A DNA stretch of 64,000 nucleotides from Streptomyces prunicolor NBRC 13075 (GCF_000367365.1 NZ_BARF01000059.1:124001-188000), one strand, 5' to 3'. Numbered from the stretch's first letter, positions 52,603-61,953 are shown. The notes: generated by a model not told the origin, from the sequence alone. A program made the numbers and translations.

Positions 52603-53487
52603 TCAGCTGCGGCAAGCTCCCGTTTCGTCCGCCGCGTGGGCTGCCCAGTCCAGGATCTGGACAGCGGCACCGGCGGCCTCCAGACCCCGGCAATGGGCGT
52701 GGTGGCGGCGGGCGATGCCGTCGAGGTCGAGGTGGGTGCCGAAGGCCGGGTGGGCGGCCAGCCGGCGGGCGTAGGCCCACAGGTGGGGGTGGTCGGCGAT
52801 GCGCTGCACGGCGGCGGCGTCCAGGTGGTTGCGGTGCACGGTGTCGAGTTGGACCAGTGACACCCACAACTCGACGTCGGCAGCGGTGAGTTCGTCCCGG
52901 ATCAGGTGCTCGCGGCCGTCCAGCCAGCGGTCCAGTGAGCCGAGCGTCTCCAGCAACCGGCCCAACGCCTCGTCGCGCTCGTCCTGTTCGACACCGGCCG
53001 CACCGGCGCGCTGCGCGGCGTCCTCGATGCCTTCGGCGCACAGCCGCTCGACGGCCTCGATCTCCGACTCGGCGCCGCAGGGGTACAGCTGAGGTCCGCC
53101 CTCGCCGAAGTGCCGGGCGAGGTCGCGCATGATGTCGGGGGCGTGGGTGCTGACGATCCGGCCGGACCAGTCGTCGCTGAGCACCGGCGCGGCGGCCGGT
53201 CCTGAGTAGCGGTGCGCGCTCGCCTCGTAGAGCGGGCGCAGCGCGGAGTGTCCACCACTCGGACAGTCGGGTACTGCGGAGAGGAACACGGCCGGACAGC
53301 TCTCGTCGAGGCCGAGGAGGCTGTGGGTGACGGCGATGCGCAGGCCGTCGGCGCAGGCGGTGGAGAGATGGAGGCGGTAGCGGCGCGGCACGGCATAGTG
53401 CCCGCTGCGCGCGTCGCGGCCGATCCGGCCCCGGAACGTGGGGGCGGACCTGGGTGAGGGGATGGCGGCGAGAGGCGTGCTGGACAT
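52603..53487 (-). CDS. ECM4/YqjG-like glutathionyl- (mycothionyl-) hydroquinone reductase family protein
   Basis: The 294-residue protein follows the Xi-class GST layout. It has FRGRIGRDARSGHYAVPRRY, then HLSTACADGLRIA at the active-site Cys region (family consensus CPWAHR), APVLSDDWSGRIVSTHAPDI, and the C-terminal helical LTAADVELWVSLVQLDTVHR. The usual Pro-Trp after the Cys is Ala-Asp here, so thiol chemistry may differ. Actinomycetes use mycothiol instead of glutathione. GGGGAG precedes the ATG. A leader peptide lies directly upstream. Confidence 0.75.
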   Translation of the reverse strand: MSSTPLAAIPSPRSAPTFRGRIGRDARSGHYAVPRRYRLHLSTACADGLRIAVTHSLLGLDESCPAVFLSAVPDCPSGGHSALRPLYEASAHRYSGPAAAPVLSDDWSGRIVSTHAPDIMRDLARHFGEGGPQLYPCGAESEIEAVERLCAEGIEDAAQRAGAAGVEQDERDEALGRLLETLGSLDRWLDGREHLIRDELTAADVELWVSLVQLDTVHRNHLDAAAVQRIADHPHLWAYARRLAAHPAFGTHLDLDGIARRHHAHCRGLEAAGAAVQILDWAAHAADETGACRS

Positions 53488-53555
53488 GGGACTCCCCGGG
53501 TACGGGCGCGTGGACGTACGCGCGGCGGAAGCGTCGTCGAGCGGAGGACGGGGGC

Positions 53556-53669
53556 TCAGCGCAGGGGGCTGATCGCGCTGCAGACCCGCAGCAGGTCGAT
53601 GTGACGGCGGGAGGTCAGAAGAGGCGAACGGTCCACGCGGCTGGTGATGACCGACTCAAGGCGCCCCAT
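53556..53669 (-). CDS. Short leader peptide (sulfur-associated type)
   Basis: A 37-codon ATG frame ends LTSRRHIDLLRVCSAISPLR. It shares RRHIDLLRV-x-SA with the other leader peptides but has Cys before SA and Ile-Ser in place of Leu-Cys. AGGTAGGGAAAC precedes the ATG, with a second TAGGGAA 19 bp further upstream. It ends 68 bp before the hydroquinone-reductase-like gene. Confidence 0.65.
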   Translation of the reverse strand: MGRLESVITSRVDRSPLLTSRRHIDLLRVCSAISPLR

Positions 53670-53737
53670 TGTTTCCCTACCTGTTCACTAGGATTCCCTA
53701 CTGGAGTGTCGATCCGCTGTCGCCCGGGGTCAAGAGG

Positions 53738-53777
53738 GCGTCCACGGGTCGGGCACCGATGCCCGACCCGTGGACGC
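53738..53777 (-). terminator. Hairpin terminator after the first alginate-lyase-fold gene
   Basis: A perfect 18-bp stem (53738-53755 with 53760-53777) and 4-base loop CCGA lie 9 bp past the stop of the gene ending at 53787. It separates the polysaccharide locus from the sulfur island. Confidence 0.88.
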
Positions 53778-53786
53778 GCCGTGCTG

Positions 53787-55037
53787 CTACTTGGCGTACA
53801 TCAGGGTGCCGAAGCCGAGCTGGTCGTAGCCGCCGCTGTCGGAGCCGTAGTCACCTCCCCCGCCCTCGGGCGCGACGAGGTTGTAGTACATGGCCGAGAT
53901 GTACTTGTCGTCGAGGCCGATCCGCCGGTTGTAGTGGAAGTGGAGCATCGCCCACACGGGCCGGATCTGGCCGCGCGAGGCGGAGGACACGACCGTCTGG
54001 GACGACTGGGCGCAGCTCTGCCCGGTGCCCCAGGTGTAGGTGGTGAAGGGCACGTCGCTGCCGCTGTTGTACTTCGCGACGTACTGGGCGGCCTTCATGA
54101 AGCGACGGCTGTCGTACGAGTAGAGGTCGTCGCCCTGGTTCCAGGCCATCTCGCAGATCGCGCCCATCTGGCCCATGCCCAGGACGGTGTGGCCCTGGTC
54201 GCGTCCGGACTCCTGCCACTGGCCCAGCGCGTAGCCGTCCGAGTCGGTGTACAGATACGGCACGGTATGCGCGATGGACCCGTTGCCCGCACCGGACTTG
54301 AAGTAGCTGACGGCCTGGTCGTACTTGGCGCTGTCCTCGTTGAGGATCGCGATGGCCAGGATCGAGGCCATGTTGCACAGGTCCCAGTTGGCCCAGTAGT
54401 TGGTGATGCAGGCGTCGTTGTGGTTGGTCAGGAAGCTGTTGTTGAGCGGGTAGAAGACGTTGGCCAGCATCTGCTGGGCGGCGGCGAGATTGAAGCCGCT
54501 GTAGTCCCGCATCAGCTCGCAGGCGTTGGCGAACTGCCAGCCGTAGAGGCCGCCCGCGAGGAACCGGTCGGCGTTGCCGGTGACCGAAGTCAGCGTCGAC
54601 GACCAGGCGTTGAGGATGTTCGCGGCGCACACGGCGTTCGCCTCGGTGCCGCCGACCTTCCAGCGCAGGGCGTTCTGGTAGGCGGCGGCGATGTCGTTGT
54701 AGAGCAGGCTGTAGTTCTGGCCGTCGCCGCCGCGGATGATGGTGGCGGTGGCCCGGTTCGTCCAGGTCGACTGGGAGTGGGAGTTGGCTGTCAGCCTGTT
54801 CCAGCCGGACAGCCAGGGGTCGGTTCCCGCCGCGACCCTGACCTTGGCCCGGTTGATGTCTCCGGCGTTGTGGAGCATGCCGGGGTGGGTGAACGTGGCC
54901 GGGGCCGCGTGCGCGGCGGTGGCCACGGTGGCGCCGCCGAGGGCGACGGCTGCGGTGAGTCCACCGGCGGTCTTCAACAGACCGCGGCGGCTCAACTCTG
55001 TTCTACGGAGGTGCTCGTGGGGGGACGTGCGGCTCAT
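53787..55037 (-). CDS. Tat-exported alginate-lyase-fold protein
   Basis: The 416-residue protein has a twin-arginine signal (LSRRGLLKTAGGLTAAVALG ... AHAAP). The alpha/alpha-toroid alginate_lyase domain follows: THPGMLHNAGDINRAKVRV, ITNYWANWDLCNMASILAI, GQWQESGRDQGHTVLGMGQM. The conserved NYWANWD and QESGRDQGH segments are the substrate-cleft motifs. These proteins cleave or bind uronate polysaccharides outside the cell. It is paralogous to the N-terminal domain of the 1147-residue neighbour. GGAG precedes the ATG. Confidence 0.85.
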   Translation of the reverse strand: MSRTSPHEHLRRTELSRRGLLKTAGGLTAAVALGGATVATAAHAAPATFTHPGMLHNAGDINRAKVRVAAGTDPWLSGWNRLTANSHSQSTWTNRATATIIRGGDGQNYSLLYNDIAAAYQNALRWKVGGTEANAVCAANILNAWSSTLTSVTGNADRFLAGGLYGWQFANACELMRDYSGFNLAAAQQMLANVFYPLNNSFLTNHNDACITNYWANWDLCNMASILAIAILNEDSAKYDQAVSYFKSGAGNGSIAHTVPYLYTDSDGYALGQWQESGRDQGHTVLGMGQMGAICEMAWNQGDDLYSYDSRRFMKAAQYVAKYNSGSDVPFTTYTWGTGQSCAQSSQTVVSSASRGQIRPVWAMLHFHYNRRIGLDDKYISAMYYNLVAPEGGGGDYGSDSGGYDQLGFGTLMYAK

Positions 55038-55064
55038 TGCGGTGCATCTCCAATCCATGAAGGA

Positions 55065-58000
55065 TCAGGTGGGCGTGATGCTCACCTCGTCGAACTCGGC
55101 GGTGCAGCGGACCAGTTGGCTGCGCGAGCAGCCCACCAGCCCGACGTAGTAGGGGGCGTCACCGAAGCCGGGGATCTCTCCGTCGGCGAGGGGGGTCCAG
55201 GTGACACCGTCATCGGTGGACAGCGCCACGCTGAAGGCGGTCCCGACGCGCTTCAGCCGCAGCAGGGCGGGGAGGGTGACAGCGGCTCCGCCGGTGAAGG
55301 CGGAGGCACCGGCCACGGTCTTGCGGAGCATGAGCTGGGCACTGGTCCCGCCGGTCACGATCACTCCGGCGGCCTGGTCGAACGGCGACAGCGACTTCGC
55401 CATGAGCAGCCCGACCCGGTCGGTGGTCACGCCACTACGGGAGACGATCCGCGCGACGACCTCACAGTCACCGCTGACCGGCCGCCGTACGAACTGCCCT
55501 GTCATTCCTTGGCCGTTGGCGTTCAGGTCGACGCCCGCGCCCCGCACGGTGAAGGTGCCGGCGTCGTACGACGTGCTGCCCGGCATGGTGATCGCCACCA
55601 CGCCCAGCGTCCCGAAGGCACGGTCGTCGAGCACGGTGTCGCCGAGATCGCCGTACGTCCACGGCGATGGCGGCGCGGCGCCGACCGTGAGCGCGAGGGT
55701 GCCGGTCGCGGTCCCGGAGGCGTTGGCGGCGGTCGTCGCGACCGTGAACTCGCCTGTCTCCGTGGGGGTTCCGGAGATCAGGCCGGTGCTCCGGTCGATG
55801 CGAAGGCCGCCGGGCAGTCCGTCCGCCGTGAACCGTACGGGCTCGTGCGAGGCGCGCGGCAGATACCGGAAGGCCGCGCCCTGGTTGGTGAACGCGGCGG
55901 TGGCGGAGGTGAGTTGGGGCTGCGCCGGAGTCGGCATCACGGCCTGCGCCGGTGTCGAACGCGGCCCGCGTCCACCGGCGTTGGTCTTCGCGACCGTGTA
56001 GTGGTACGTCGTTCCGGGCGTCCCCGTCGCATCGGTGTACCGGATGCGGGTGCCGAAGCCGACCGGGCCGACGTGGGTGGCGAGGGTCTTGTACGGTCCC
56101 CCGGTCCGCGCGGCGCGCAGCACCGTGTACTCGGCGGACAGGCCCGGGTCGGTCCAGGTCAACTCGACTGCGTCGACGCCGGTTTCGGCCCGTAGGTCGG
56201 TGGCGGTGCGGGCGGGGCGGGGTACGCACCAGACCGTGCCGGACGAGGAGGTCACGCTGACGTTGTCGAAAGCGCCGGTACCGGCCTCGGCGTAGTCCTC
56301 GTCGACGCCGAGGCAGGAGGTGAGGGCGAGGCCCGCGTACACGGTGCGGCCCAACTCGACCTCGGTGGTGCCGACTTCGGTCCAGTGGATGCCGTCCGGG
56401 GAGATGGCGCCGGTGCAGCGCGCGCCCTTCCGGGTCACGCGTACCCAGTAGGGCTTCCGCAGCCGGTAGCCGTCGCCCGCGCCCTCGACGTACGGCGCCT
56501 CCAGCGGGGTCGCCGACTCGGGAAGGGTGCCGAGGTTGGAGATCGGGAAGGCGGCCGACGTCGTGATCGCCTGCTGCTGGGAGGGCGGTACGGGTGTGCT
56601 GCCGGTGGCGGAGATCTGCGCGCCGGTCGACCCGCGTGCCGTCCACACCCCGCTCCACGTGTGCAGCGGCAGGCCCTGGATCAGCATCGAGGCGTGCGCC
56701 GCGTTCGCGTCGAGGGACGCTCGGACGGTGACGCCGATCTTGGAGTACTGCGAGCTGAGCGGCCACACGATCCGTGCGGTGACCGTGCCGTCGCCGCGCA
56801 GTGGGAGGTGGACGAGGCGGTGGGTGTCGGCCGTGCCGCTCGCCTCCAGGACGAAGCGTTCACCGTCGAAGGCGGCGGAGCCGGGGATCTTCACGGCTCC
56901 GACGTCCTGGGTCGACCAGAGGTCGGGGAGACCGGCGGCAGCTGCCGACCATGTCGAACTACCGCTGCTGCCAAGGCTGTTGGAGGCAGCCACCGTGTAG
57001 TAGTACGTCCGTCCGGCGTGCACGTTACGGTCCGTGTACGTCGGCTGCCTCACCCCGGACGCGATCTTCTCGTAGCGGCCGTCCACGTCGGTCGCCCGCA
57101 GGACCGTGTACGAGTCGGCCCAGGTCGACGGCAGCCAAGTCACCGTCACCGAGCGGTCGTTGCCCACTGCCGTGACACCGGCCGGTGGTGTCGGCACGGT
57201 CGGTGAGGGGGCCGTGGCACCGGCGTAGGCGAAGGTGCCCCAGCTCGGCAGGTCGTCGTTGCTGCCCTCGACGATCCGGGTGCCGCCGGTGCCGCGGAAG
57301 ACGGCGTTCTTCGTGTACGGGGTGTCGAGGCCGCGCACACCGGCGTAATGCGCGTACGCCATCTCGTAGATAGGTGGAAGGCTGCCGCGCGAAGTGGCCG
57401 AGACAGCCAGCTTGATGTACTTGCCGGTGCGGTCCAGGTCGGGGACGAAGGGGACGTCACCGCCGAGGTTGTAGCGGGCGGCGTACTCGACGTTGGCGAG
57501 GATGCGATTGTCGTCGAAGCCCCAGAGGTCGATGCCCTGGTTCCAGGCGACCTGCGCGGCGTCCGCCAACAGGCCGACCGCGAGCTGTTCGTGACCCTGG
57601 TCCCGGCCGCTCTCCTGGCCCTGGCCCGCGTCGGTGACGATGCGGTGGCGGACGCTGCCGTTGCCGGCGCCGGCCGCGGAGAAGCGGAGCGCGTCGTAGA
57701 AGAGGGTGGGTTCCTCGCAGAACACACCTATGGCCAGCAGGGATTGAAGGGACGTCAGGTCCCAGTTGCCGTTGGCGTAGAGCATGTAGCAGGACAGGGC
57801 CGGGTACCAGACGCGGAGGAAGGAGTCCTCGCAGCGGGCGATGTCGGCGGCGGTCCAGCCGTCGTAGCCGCTGTGGCGGAGGAGTTCGGCGGCGTTGGCG
57901 AACTTGAAGGCCTGGAGGCCCGCGCCGAGGGGGCCGTCGGCTCCGGTGATGGCGGTGAGCGAGGCGGCCCACGCGTTGAGGATGTCGCGGGCCTTGTCGG

Positions 58001-58508
58001 CGTGCGCGGTGTCGCCGGTGACGGACCAGATGAGGGCGTTCTGGTAGGCGGCGGCCGAGTCGGCGACGGCCTGGTTCTGGTAGTTGGCGGGCCCGCGGCC
58101 CCAGGTGGTGATCTGGCCGGTGTTCTGTACGGCGTACGACGACGAGGAGCGCGCGTGGGCGGCGAGCGCCAAGTAGCCGTCGTAGACCGGGGATTGCTTG
58201 GCGGCGACGGCAGCCTTCATGCGGGCGAGGTCGTCGGCCGTATGCAGCAGCCCGGGGTGGGAGAAGGTCACCTCGGAGTCGTTGCCGGACGCCACCGCCC
58301 GGCCGGGCACAAGCAGCCCGCTCGCGCCCGAGGCCAGCAGGAGGGCGGCGGCGCCGCCGAGGAAACCTCGGCGGCTAGGCGAAACCGGACTAGTAGACGC
58401 CGGTTCGCCAACCCCCTGAAGGGGCGCGGGGAACGGCGCGACCAGCCACGACGGAGCCGCAGCCAACCGACGGCCCCTCCCCGCCCTTCCAGCGGAGCGC
58501 TTCCTCAT
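55065..58508 (-). CDS. Large secreted multidomain alginate-lyase-fold protein
   Basis: The 1147-residue protein has a Tat-like signal (SPSRRGFLGGAAALLLASG) after an unusually long n-region. An alginate_lyase domain (about 80-430; GNWDLTSLQSLLAI, GQESGRDQGHEQLAVG) is followed by FN3 (about 445-530), a DUF1349-like beta-sandwich (530-735), FN3 (745-835), an Ig-like putative domain (845-925; GLPGGLRIDRSTGLISG) and a second DUF1349-like sandwich (930-1147). The accessory domains probably bind carbohydrate. The ATG overlaps the preceding stop (ATGA). Residues about 15-33 are encoded by a dispersed repeat (58412-58464), so the native start may have been altered. Confidence 0.83.
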   Translation of the reverse strand: MRKRSAGRAGRGRRLAAAPSWLVAPFPAPLQGVGEPASTSPVSPSRRGFLGGAAALLLASGASGLLVPGRAVASGNDSEVTFSHPGLLHTADDLARMKAAVAAKQSPVYDGYLALAAHARSSSSYAVQNTGQITTWGRGPANYQNQAVADSAAAYQNALIWSVTGDTAHADKARDILNAWAASLTAITGADGPLGAGLQAFKFANAAELLRHSGYDGWTAADIARCEDSFLRVWYPALSCYMLYANGNWDLTSLQSLLAIGVFCEEPTLFYDALRFSAAGAGNGSVRHRIVTDAGQGQESGRDQGHEQLAVGLLADAAQVAWNQGIDLWGFDDNRILANVEYAARYNLGGDVPFVPDLDRTGKYIKLAVSATSRGSLPPIYEMAYAHYAGVRGLDTPYTKNAVFRGTGGTRIVEGSNDDLPSWGTFAYAGATAPSPTVPTPPAGVTAVGNDRSVTVTWLPSTWADSYTVLRATDVDGRYEKIASGVRQPTYTDRNVHAGRTYYYTVAASNSLGSSGSSTWSAAAAGLPDLWSTQDVGAVKIPGSAAFDGERFVLEASGTADTHRLVHLPLRGDGTVTARIVWPLSSQYSKIGVTVRASLDANAAHASMLIQGLPLHTWSGVWTARGSTGAQISATGSTPVPPSQQQAITTSAAFPISNLGTLPESATPLEAPYVEGAGDGYRLRKPYWVRVTRKGARCTGAISPDGIHWTEVGTTEVELGRTVYAGLALTSCLGVDEDYAEAGTGAFDNVSVTSSSGTVWCVPRPARTATDLRAETGVDAVELTWTDPGLSAEYTVLRAARTGGPYKTLATHVGPVGFGTRIRYTDATGTPGTTYHYTVAKTNAGGRGPRSTPAQAVMPTPAQPQLTSATAAFTNQGAAFRYLPRASHEPVRFTADGLPGGLRIDRSTGLISGTPTETGEFTVATTAANASGTATGTLALTVGAAPPSPWTYGDLGDTVLDDRAFGTLGVVAITMPGSTSYDAGTFTVRGAGVDLNANGQGMTGQFVRRPVSGDCEVVARIVSRSGVTTDRVGLLMAKSLSPFDQAAGVIVTGGTSAQLMLRKTVAGASAFTGGAAVTLPALLRLKRVGTAFSVALSTDDGVTWTPLADGEIPGFGDAPYYVGLVGCSRSQLVRCTAEFDEVSITPT
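58412..58464. repeat. Streptomyces dispersed GC-rich repeat
   Basis: The segment beginning CCCCTGAAGGGGCGCGGGG and continuing through GCGCGACCAGCCACGACGG to the CCGCAGC end resembles a short palindromic element that I recall being scattered between Streptomyces genes. Here it lies inside the predicted 5' coding part of the large lyase gene and encodes the peptide APSWLVAPFPAPLQG. It contains the hairpin CCCCTGAAGGGG. Confidence 0.6.
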
Positions 58509-60034
58509 GACGCGGCAGCCGCCTCGGCCTCGGCGGTGGTGAGGAACTTCAGGTTGGTGACGTGCTCGTTGTAGAACCATTGAATCTCGTCGGTGGTGTA
58601 GAACCAGCTCGGCTTCTTCATCGAGTCGGCGACAACCAGCCCATTGATCACCAGGTTCTCGAACGTGACGTTGTTGATGGCGTGTTCGGCGTCGTAGCCG
58701 AGGAAGAGGGAGGGATTGGCGCGGGTGCCCGTGTAGCTGAGGTTCTTGACGTACACGTCCTCGATGCCGCGGCCGACCGAGGTGTTGTACTTCGTGTTGT
58801 ACATGACCTTCATGTAGATGACCTGGCCCCAGCGGAAGTCCTCGATCCGTACGTCCTCGATGCGGACGCTCTTGATCAGGTTGGAGTCGCCGGGGTTGAG
58901 GGCGATGCAGCCCTGGTAGTTCATCTGGGGTTCGCGGTGGTCGAGGATGTCGATGTTCTTGATGACGAGGTTCTCGATCGTCTCGGGCGCGTCGGTGTTG
59001 CCGTGCGTGCCGACGTTGATCGGGTGGGCGACGTCCGCCCACAGGGTGCAGTTCTTGACGGTGATGTCGCGGGTGTCGCCGTAGTAGTCCCAGCGGTGGC
59101 AGTAAATGGCGATGCAGTCATCGGAGTTGCGCATGAAGCAGCCGTCGAAGGTGATCCCGGTCGAGGAGAAGACGTCGAAGCCGTCGCCGTTGCCCTTCGA
59201 GCTGAACGCGCGTGCTTTGGTGATGTGGACGTTCTTGCTCTCGCCGAACGTGCCCGCGTATCCGGCCGGGTTGAGGATGATGACGTCCTCGACGCGGATG
59301 TTCTTGCTGCCTTCGCAGAGGATGGCGCCGCCGGGGTTGTTGTAGAGCACCCCGTGTCCGATCAGGCGGGACTTTTCCACGTCCTTGAAGTAGACCTGTG
59401 CGGTCAGGACGGCGCCGCCCGCGAGGTAGACGGTCTTGCCGCTGGGGACGGTGAGGATGTTGCCGGTGACGGTGTGGACGCCGGGGCCGAAGTAGAGGAC
59501 GTTCGGGTCGTCGGCGGACGGGGTGTGGTACTCGACGCGGTTGGTGATGAGGTGCAGGGCGTCGAAGGTCTCGTCGTTGATCTGTACGACGACGTCCTTC
59601 GGCTCGTCCAGGGTGAACCGCAGGGTGTCGCCGAGGAGTTCGGGCGTGATGCCGTACGAGTCCGGTCTCACCCTGGCCTTGGTGGTGCCGCCCTTGAGGT
59701 AGGTCACCTCGATCTCGACCGAGCCGTTGAAGTCGAAGTACACCATCGACGAGTTGTAGACCTTGCCCGACCCGGTGGTGGCGTTGATCTCCTCGAACTG
59801 CGGCCGGTAGATGTCGAGGGTCTGCCAGGTGCCGTCGGGGGTGCTGCGGACCCGCACCTGGAAGCTGGTGTTGGTCGGCATGGTCGCCGGACGCGGGTAA
59901 GTGACCAGCTTGGGGCGGGAGTTGTGGCCGTCGGAGGCGTGGGCCGCCGTCGCGGTCAGTCCGGAGAGACCGGCGGCGAGCGCGGTGGCGCCGACCGCCT
60001 GGAGGGCCGTACGGCGGGACAGGGGTGTGTTCAT
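58505..60034 (-). CDS. Tat-exported GH28-like right-handed beta-helix glycoside hydrolase
   Basis: The 509-residue protein has a twin-arginine signal (LSRRTALQAVGATALAAGLS ... AHAS) and a beta-sandwich of about 120 residues. A pectate-type beta-helix follows with polygalacturonase motifs: GNGDGFDVFSS, NSDDCIAIY (catalytic Asp pair) and NVGTHGN (His). Members hydrolyse galacturonan, rhamnogalacturonan or isomaltodextran (GH49 is a related alternative because of the N-terminal sandwich). AAGGAG precedes the ATG. It is coupled to the large lyase gene and follows a sugar ABC importer. Confidence 0.85.
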   Translation of the reverse strand: MNTPLSRRTALQAVGATALAAGLSGLTATAAHASDGHNSRPKLVTYPRPATMPTNTSFQVRVRSTPDGTWQTLDIYRPQFEEINATTGSGKVYNSSMVYFDFNGSVEIEVTYLKGGTTKARVRPDSYGITPELLGDTLRFTLDEPKDVVVQINDETFDALHLITNRVEYHTPSADDPNVLYFGPGVHTVTGNILTVPSGKTVYLAGGAVLTAQVYFKDVEKSRLIGHGVLYNNPGGAILCEGSKNIRVEDVIILNPAGYAGTFGESKNVHITKARAFSSKGNGDGFDVFSSTGITFDGCFMRNSDDCIAIYCHRWDYYGDTRDITVKNCTLWADVAHPINVGTHGNTDAPETIENLVIKNIDILDHREPQMNYQGCIALNPGDSNLIKSVRIEDVRIEDFRWGQVIYMKVMYNTKYNTSVGRGIEDVYVKNLSYTGTRANPSLFLGYDAEHAINNVTFENLVINGLVVADSMKKPSWFYTTDEIQWFYNEHVTNLKFLTTAEAEAAAAS

Positions 60035-60091
60035 GGTGCGACTCCTTGCAACAGACGGAAACCTGGGCTTACTTGAGGCCGCTGGTCGGGC

Positions 60092-60955
60092 CTATTTGAG
60101 GCCGCTCGTCGACATCCCGGCGACGAACCCGCGCTGGGCGACGAGGAAGATCAGGAGGATGGGAACGACGTACATCACGGAGGCGGCGGCCTGGAGGTTG
60201 GTGTTGGGGGTGCCGGCCGCCGAGACGTAGGTGGTCATCACCGCGACCGCGAGGGTGGAGTGGTCGGTGGAGAGCAGGAGTTGGGGCGCGATGTAGTCGC
60301 CCCAGGTCCAGGTGAAGGCGATGACGAAGCTCGCCGAGAGCACCGGCCAGGACTGCGGCAGGAAGATCCGCCAGAAGATCGCGCCGTATCCGCAGCCGTC
60401 GACGATGGCCGCCTCCTCCAGCTCGCGGGGCAGGCCCGCGAAGAACTGCCGGAAGAGGAAGACCAGATAGGGGGCGGAGGACAGGCCCCACAGCACCCAC
60501 GGCCAGTAAGTGTCGACCATGCCGAACTTGGCGAAGATCAGGTAGGTCGGCAGCAGGGTGATCATCTGGGGCAGCATCATCGAGCCGATGAGGATGCCGA
60601 ACAGCACCTTCTTGCCGGGCGCGGTCAGCCGGGCGAAACCGAAGCCGACCCAGGCGGAGCTGAGGGTGACGAGGGTCGCGTAAATGGTCGCGATGATCAG
60701 GGAGTTGCGGGCGTAGCCGAGGAAGTCGATGGCCCTGTAGGCGGCGACGAAGTTGCGCCACTCGAAGTGTGTCGGCAGCCAGTGCACCGGCGCTGCCGCC
60801 AGCTCGGCCGGGGCTTTGAGGCCGGTGAGGATCAGCCAGCCGAACGGGCCGAGGAACAGGCCGGTGATGACGACGAGCGCCGTGTAGAGGACGAGCCGGT
60901 TGACGCGTATCCGCACGCGGGCCGGGGACTTGGGGTGCACGCTGGTGGCGGTCAC
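60092..60955 (-). CDS. Carbohydrate ABC transporter permease (MalG type)
   Basis: The 287-residue permease has six membrane segments and the EAA loop LEEAAIVDGCGYGAIFWRIF typical of CUT1 MalG proteins, ending GMSTSGLK. The GTG start overlaps the stop of the partner permease (GTGA). Just past its stop, an 18-bp near-copy of its last codons plus stop is found (60069-60086), a duplication scar. It imports oligosaccharides released by the adjacent secreted enzymes. Confidence 0.9.
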   Translation of the reverse strand: MTATSVHPKSPARVRIRVNRLVLYTALVVITGLFLGPFGWLILTGLKAPAELAAAPVHWLPTHFEWRNFVAAYRAIDFLGYARNSLIIATIYATLVTLSSAWVGFGFARLTAPGKKVLFGILIGSMMLPQMITLLPTYLIFAKFGMVDTYWPWVLWGLSSAPYLVFLFRQFFAGLPRELEEAAIVDGCGYGAIFWRIFLPQSWPVLSASFVIAFTWTWGDYIAPQLLLSTDHSTLAVAVMTTYVSAAGTPNTNLQAAASVMYVVPILLIFLVAQRGFVAGMSTSGLK

Positions 60956-61953
60956 TTCTGCGCCTCCGGGTCGACGTTGTAGAACACCACGCCCGAGGTG
61001 AACTTGAAGATGAGTCCGGTCGCGATGAGGATCAGGAGGAAGAGCACCCACAGCAGCGCGGAGGCGTAGCCGTAGCGGCCGAGCGCGAAGTACTCCGCGA
61101 ACACATGGATCATGTAGGTGTAGTTGGACTGCGGGATCGAGGTGAGGCCGCCGGTACCGGCCGTGGGCGCGAGCAGCATCGGCATGATGGTCTGCACCGA
61201 GGCGATCACCCCGGTCACGGTCTGGAAGAGCAGCACCGGCGACAGCAGCGGCACGGTGATGCTGCGGAAGGTGCGCCAGGCGCTCGCCCCGTCGATGCGG
61301 GCCGCCTCGTGGAGTTCGCGGGGGACGTCCTGGAGCCCCGCCAGCGAGATGATCATGATGTTGCCGGCCGCCCAGAGCACCGTCATGACGAGGACGTAGC
61401 GGGCGTAGGGATCGGCCAGCCAGCCGATCGCGTCGAAGCCGAAGAAGGTCAACGCGCCGTTGGCGGCACCGGAGTTCTGGTCGAAGAGGTTCTTGAAGGC
61501 GATGCCCGCGCCCACCGGCGGTACCACGGCGGGCAGATAGAGCAGGGTGCGGAAGAGTCCGCGTGCCTTGAGGGGCCGGTTGACGAGGACGGCGAGCGCG
61601 AGTCCGGCGATGATCGACAGCGGCACGGAGGTCAGCGCGAACAGGCCGGCCCGGCCCAGGGCGTCCCAGGTGACCGAATCGCCCATCAGCTCGCGGTAGT
61701 TGCCGAGGCCGACGTAGTGCCAGTGCGGGGAGATGCCGTCGTAGGTGGTGAAGCTCAGCCACAGCGCGTAGGCCATGGGCGCGATGGTCAGCAGCGAGAA
61801 GCCGATGATCCACGGCGAGGCGAACATGTAGAACGCGCGGTGCTTGCGGGTCGTCATGGACGGCCCGGTGCGCGCGGTGGACCGGGTCCGGCCGGTCTTC
61901 GCGGTCGGGCGCGGCCGTCCGACGGCCGGCGAGGATGCCTGATCGACCGTCAT
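60952..61953 (-). CDS. Carbohydrate ABC transporter permease (MalF type)
   Basis: The 333-residue membrane protein starts with a basic cytosolic tail (RPRPTAKTGRTRSTARTG), then FYMFASPWIIGFSLLTIAPM and the EAA loop LHEAARIDGASAWRTFRSIT. It is the MalF/UgpA-type partner of the next permease. The ATG overlaps the binding-protein stop (ATGA). No ATPase gene is in the operon; CUT1 importers in this genus commonly share a distant MsiK ATPase. Confidence 0.9.
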   Translation of the reverse strand: MTVDQASSPAVGRPRPTAKTGRTRSTARTGPSMTTRKHRAFYMFASPWIIGFSLLTIAPMAYALWLSFTTYDGISPHWHYVGLGNYRELMGDSVTWDALGRAGLFALTSVPLSIIAGLALAVLVNRPLKARGLFRTLLYLPAVVPPVGAGIAFKNLFDQNSGAANGALTFFGFDAIGWLADPYARYVLVMTVLWAAGNIMIISLAGLQDVPRELHEAARIDGASAWRTFRSITVPLLSPVLLFQTVTGVIASVQTIMPMLLAPTAGTGGLTSIPQSNYTYMIHVFAEYFALGRYGYASALLWVLFLLILIATGLIFKFTSGVVFYNVDPEAQK

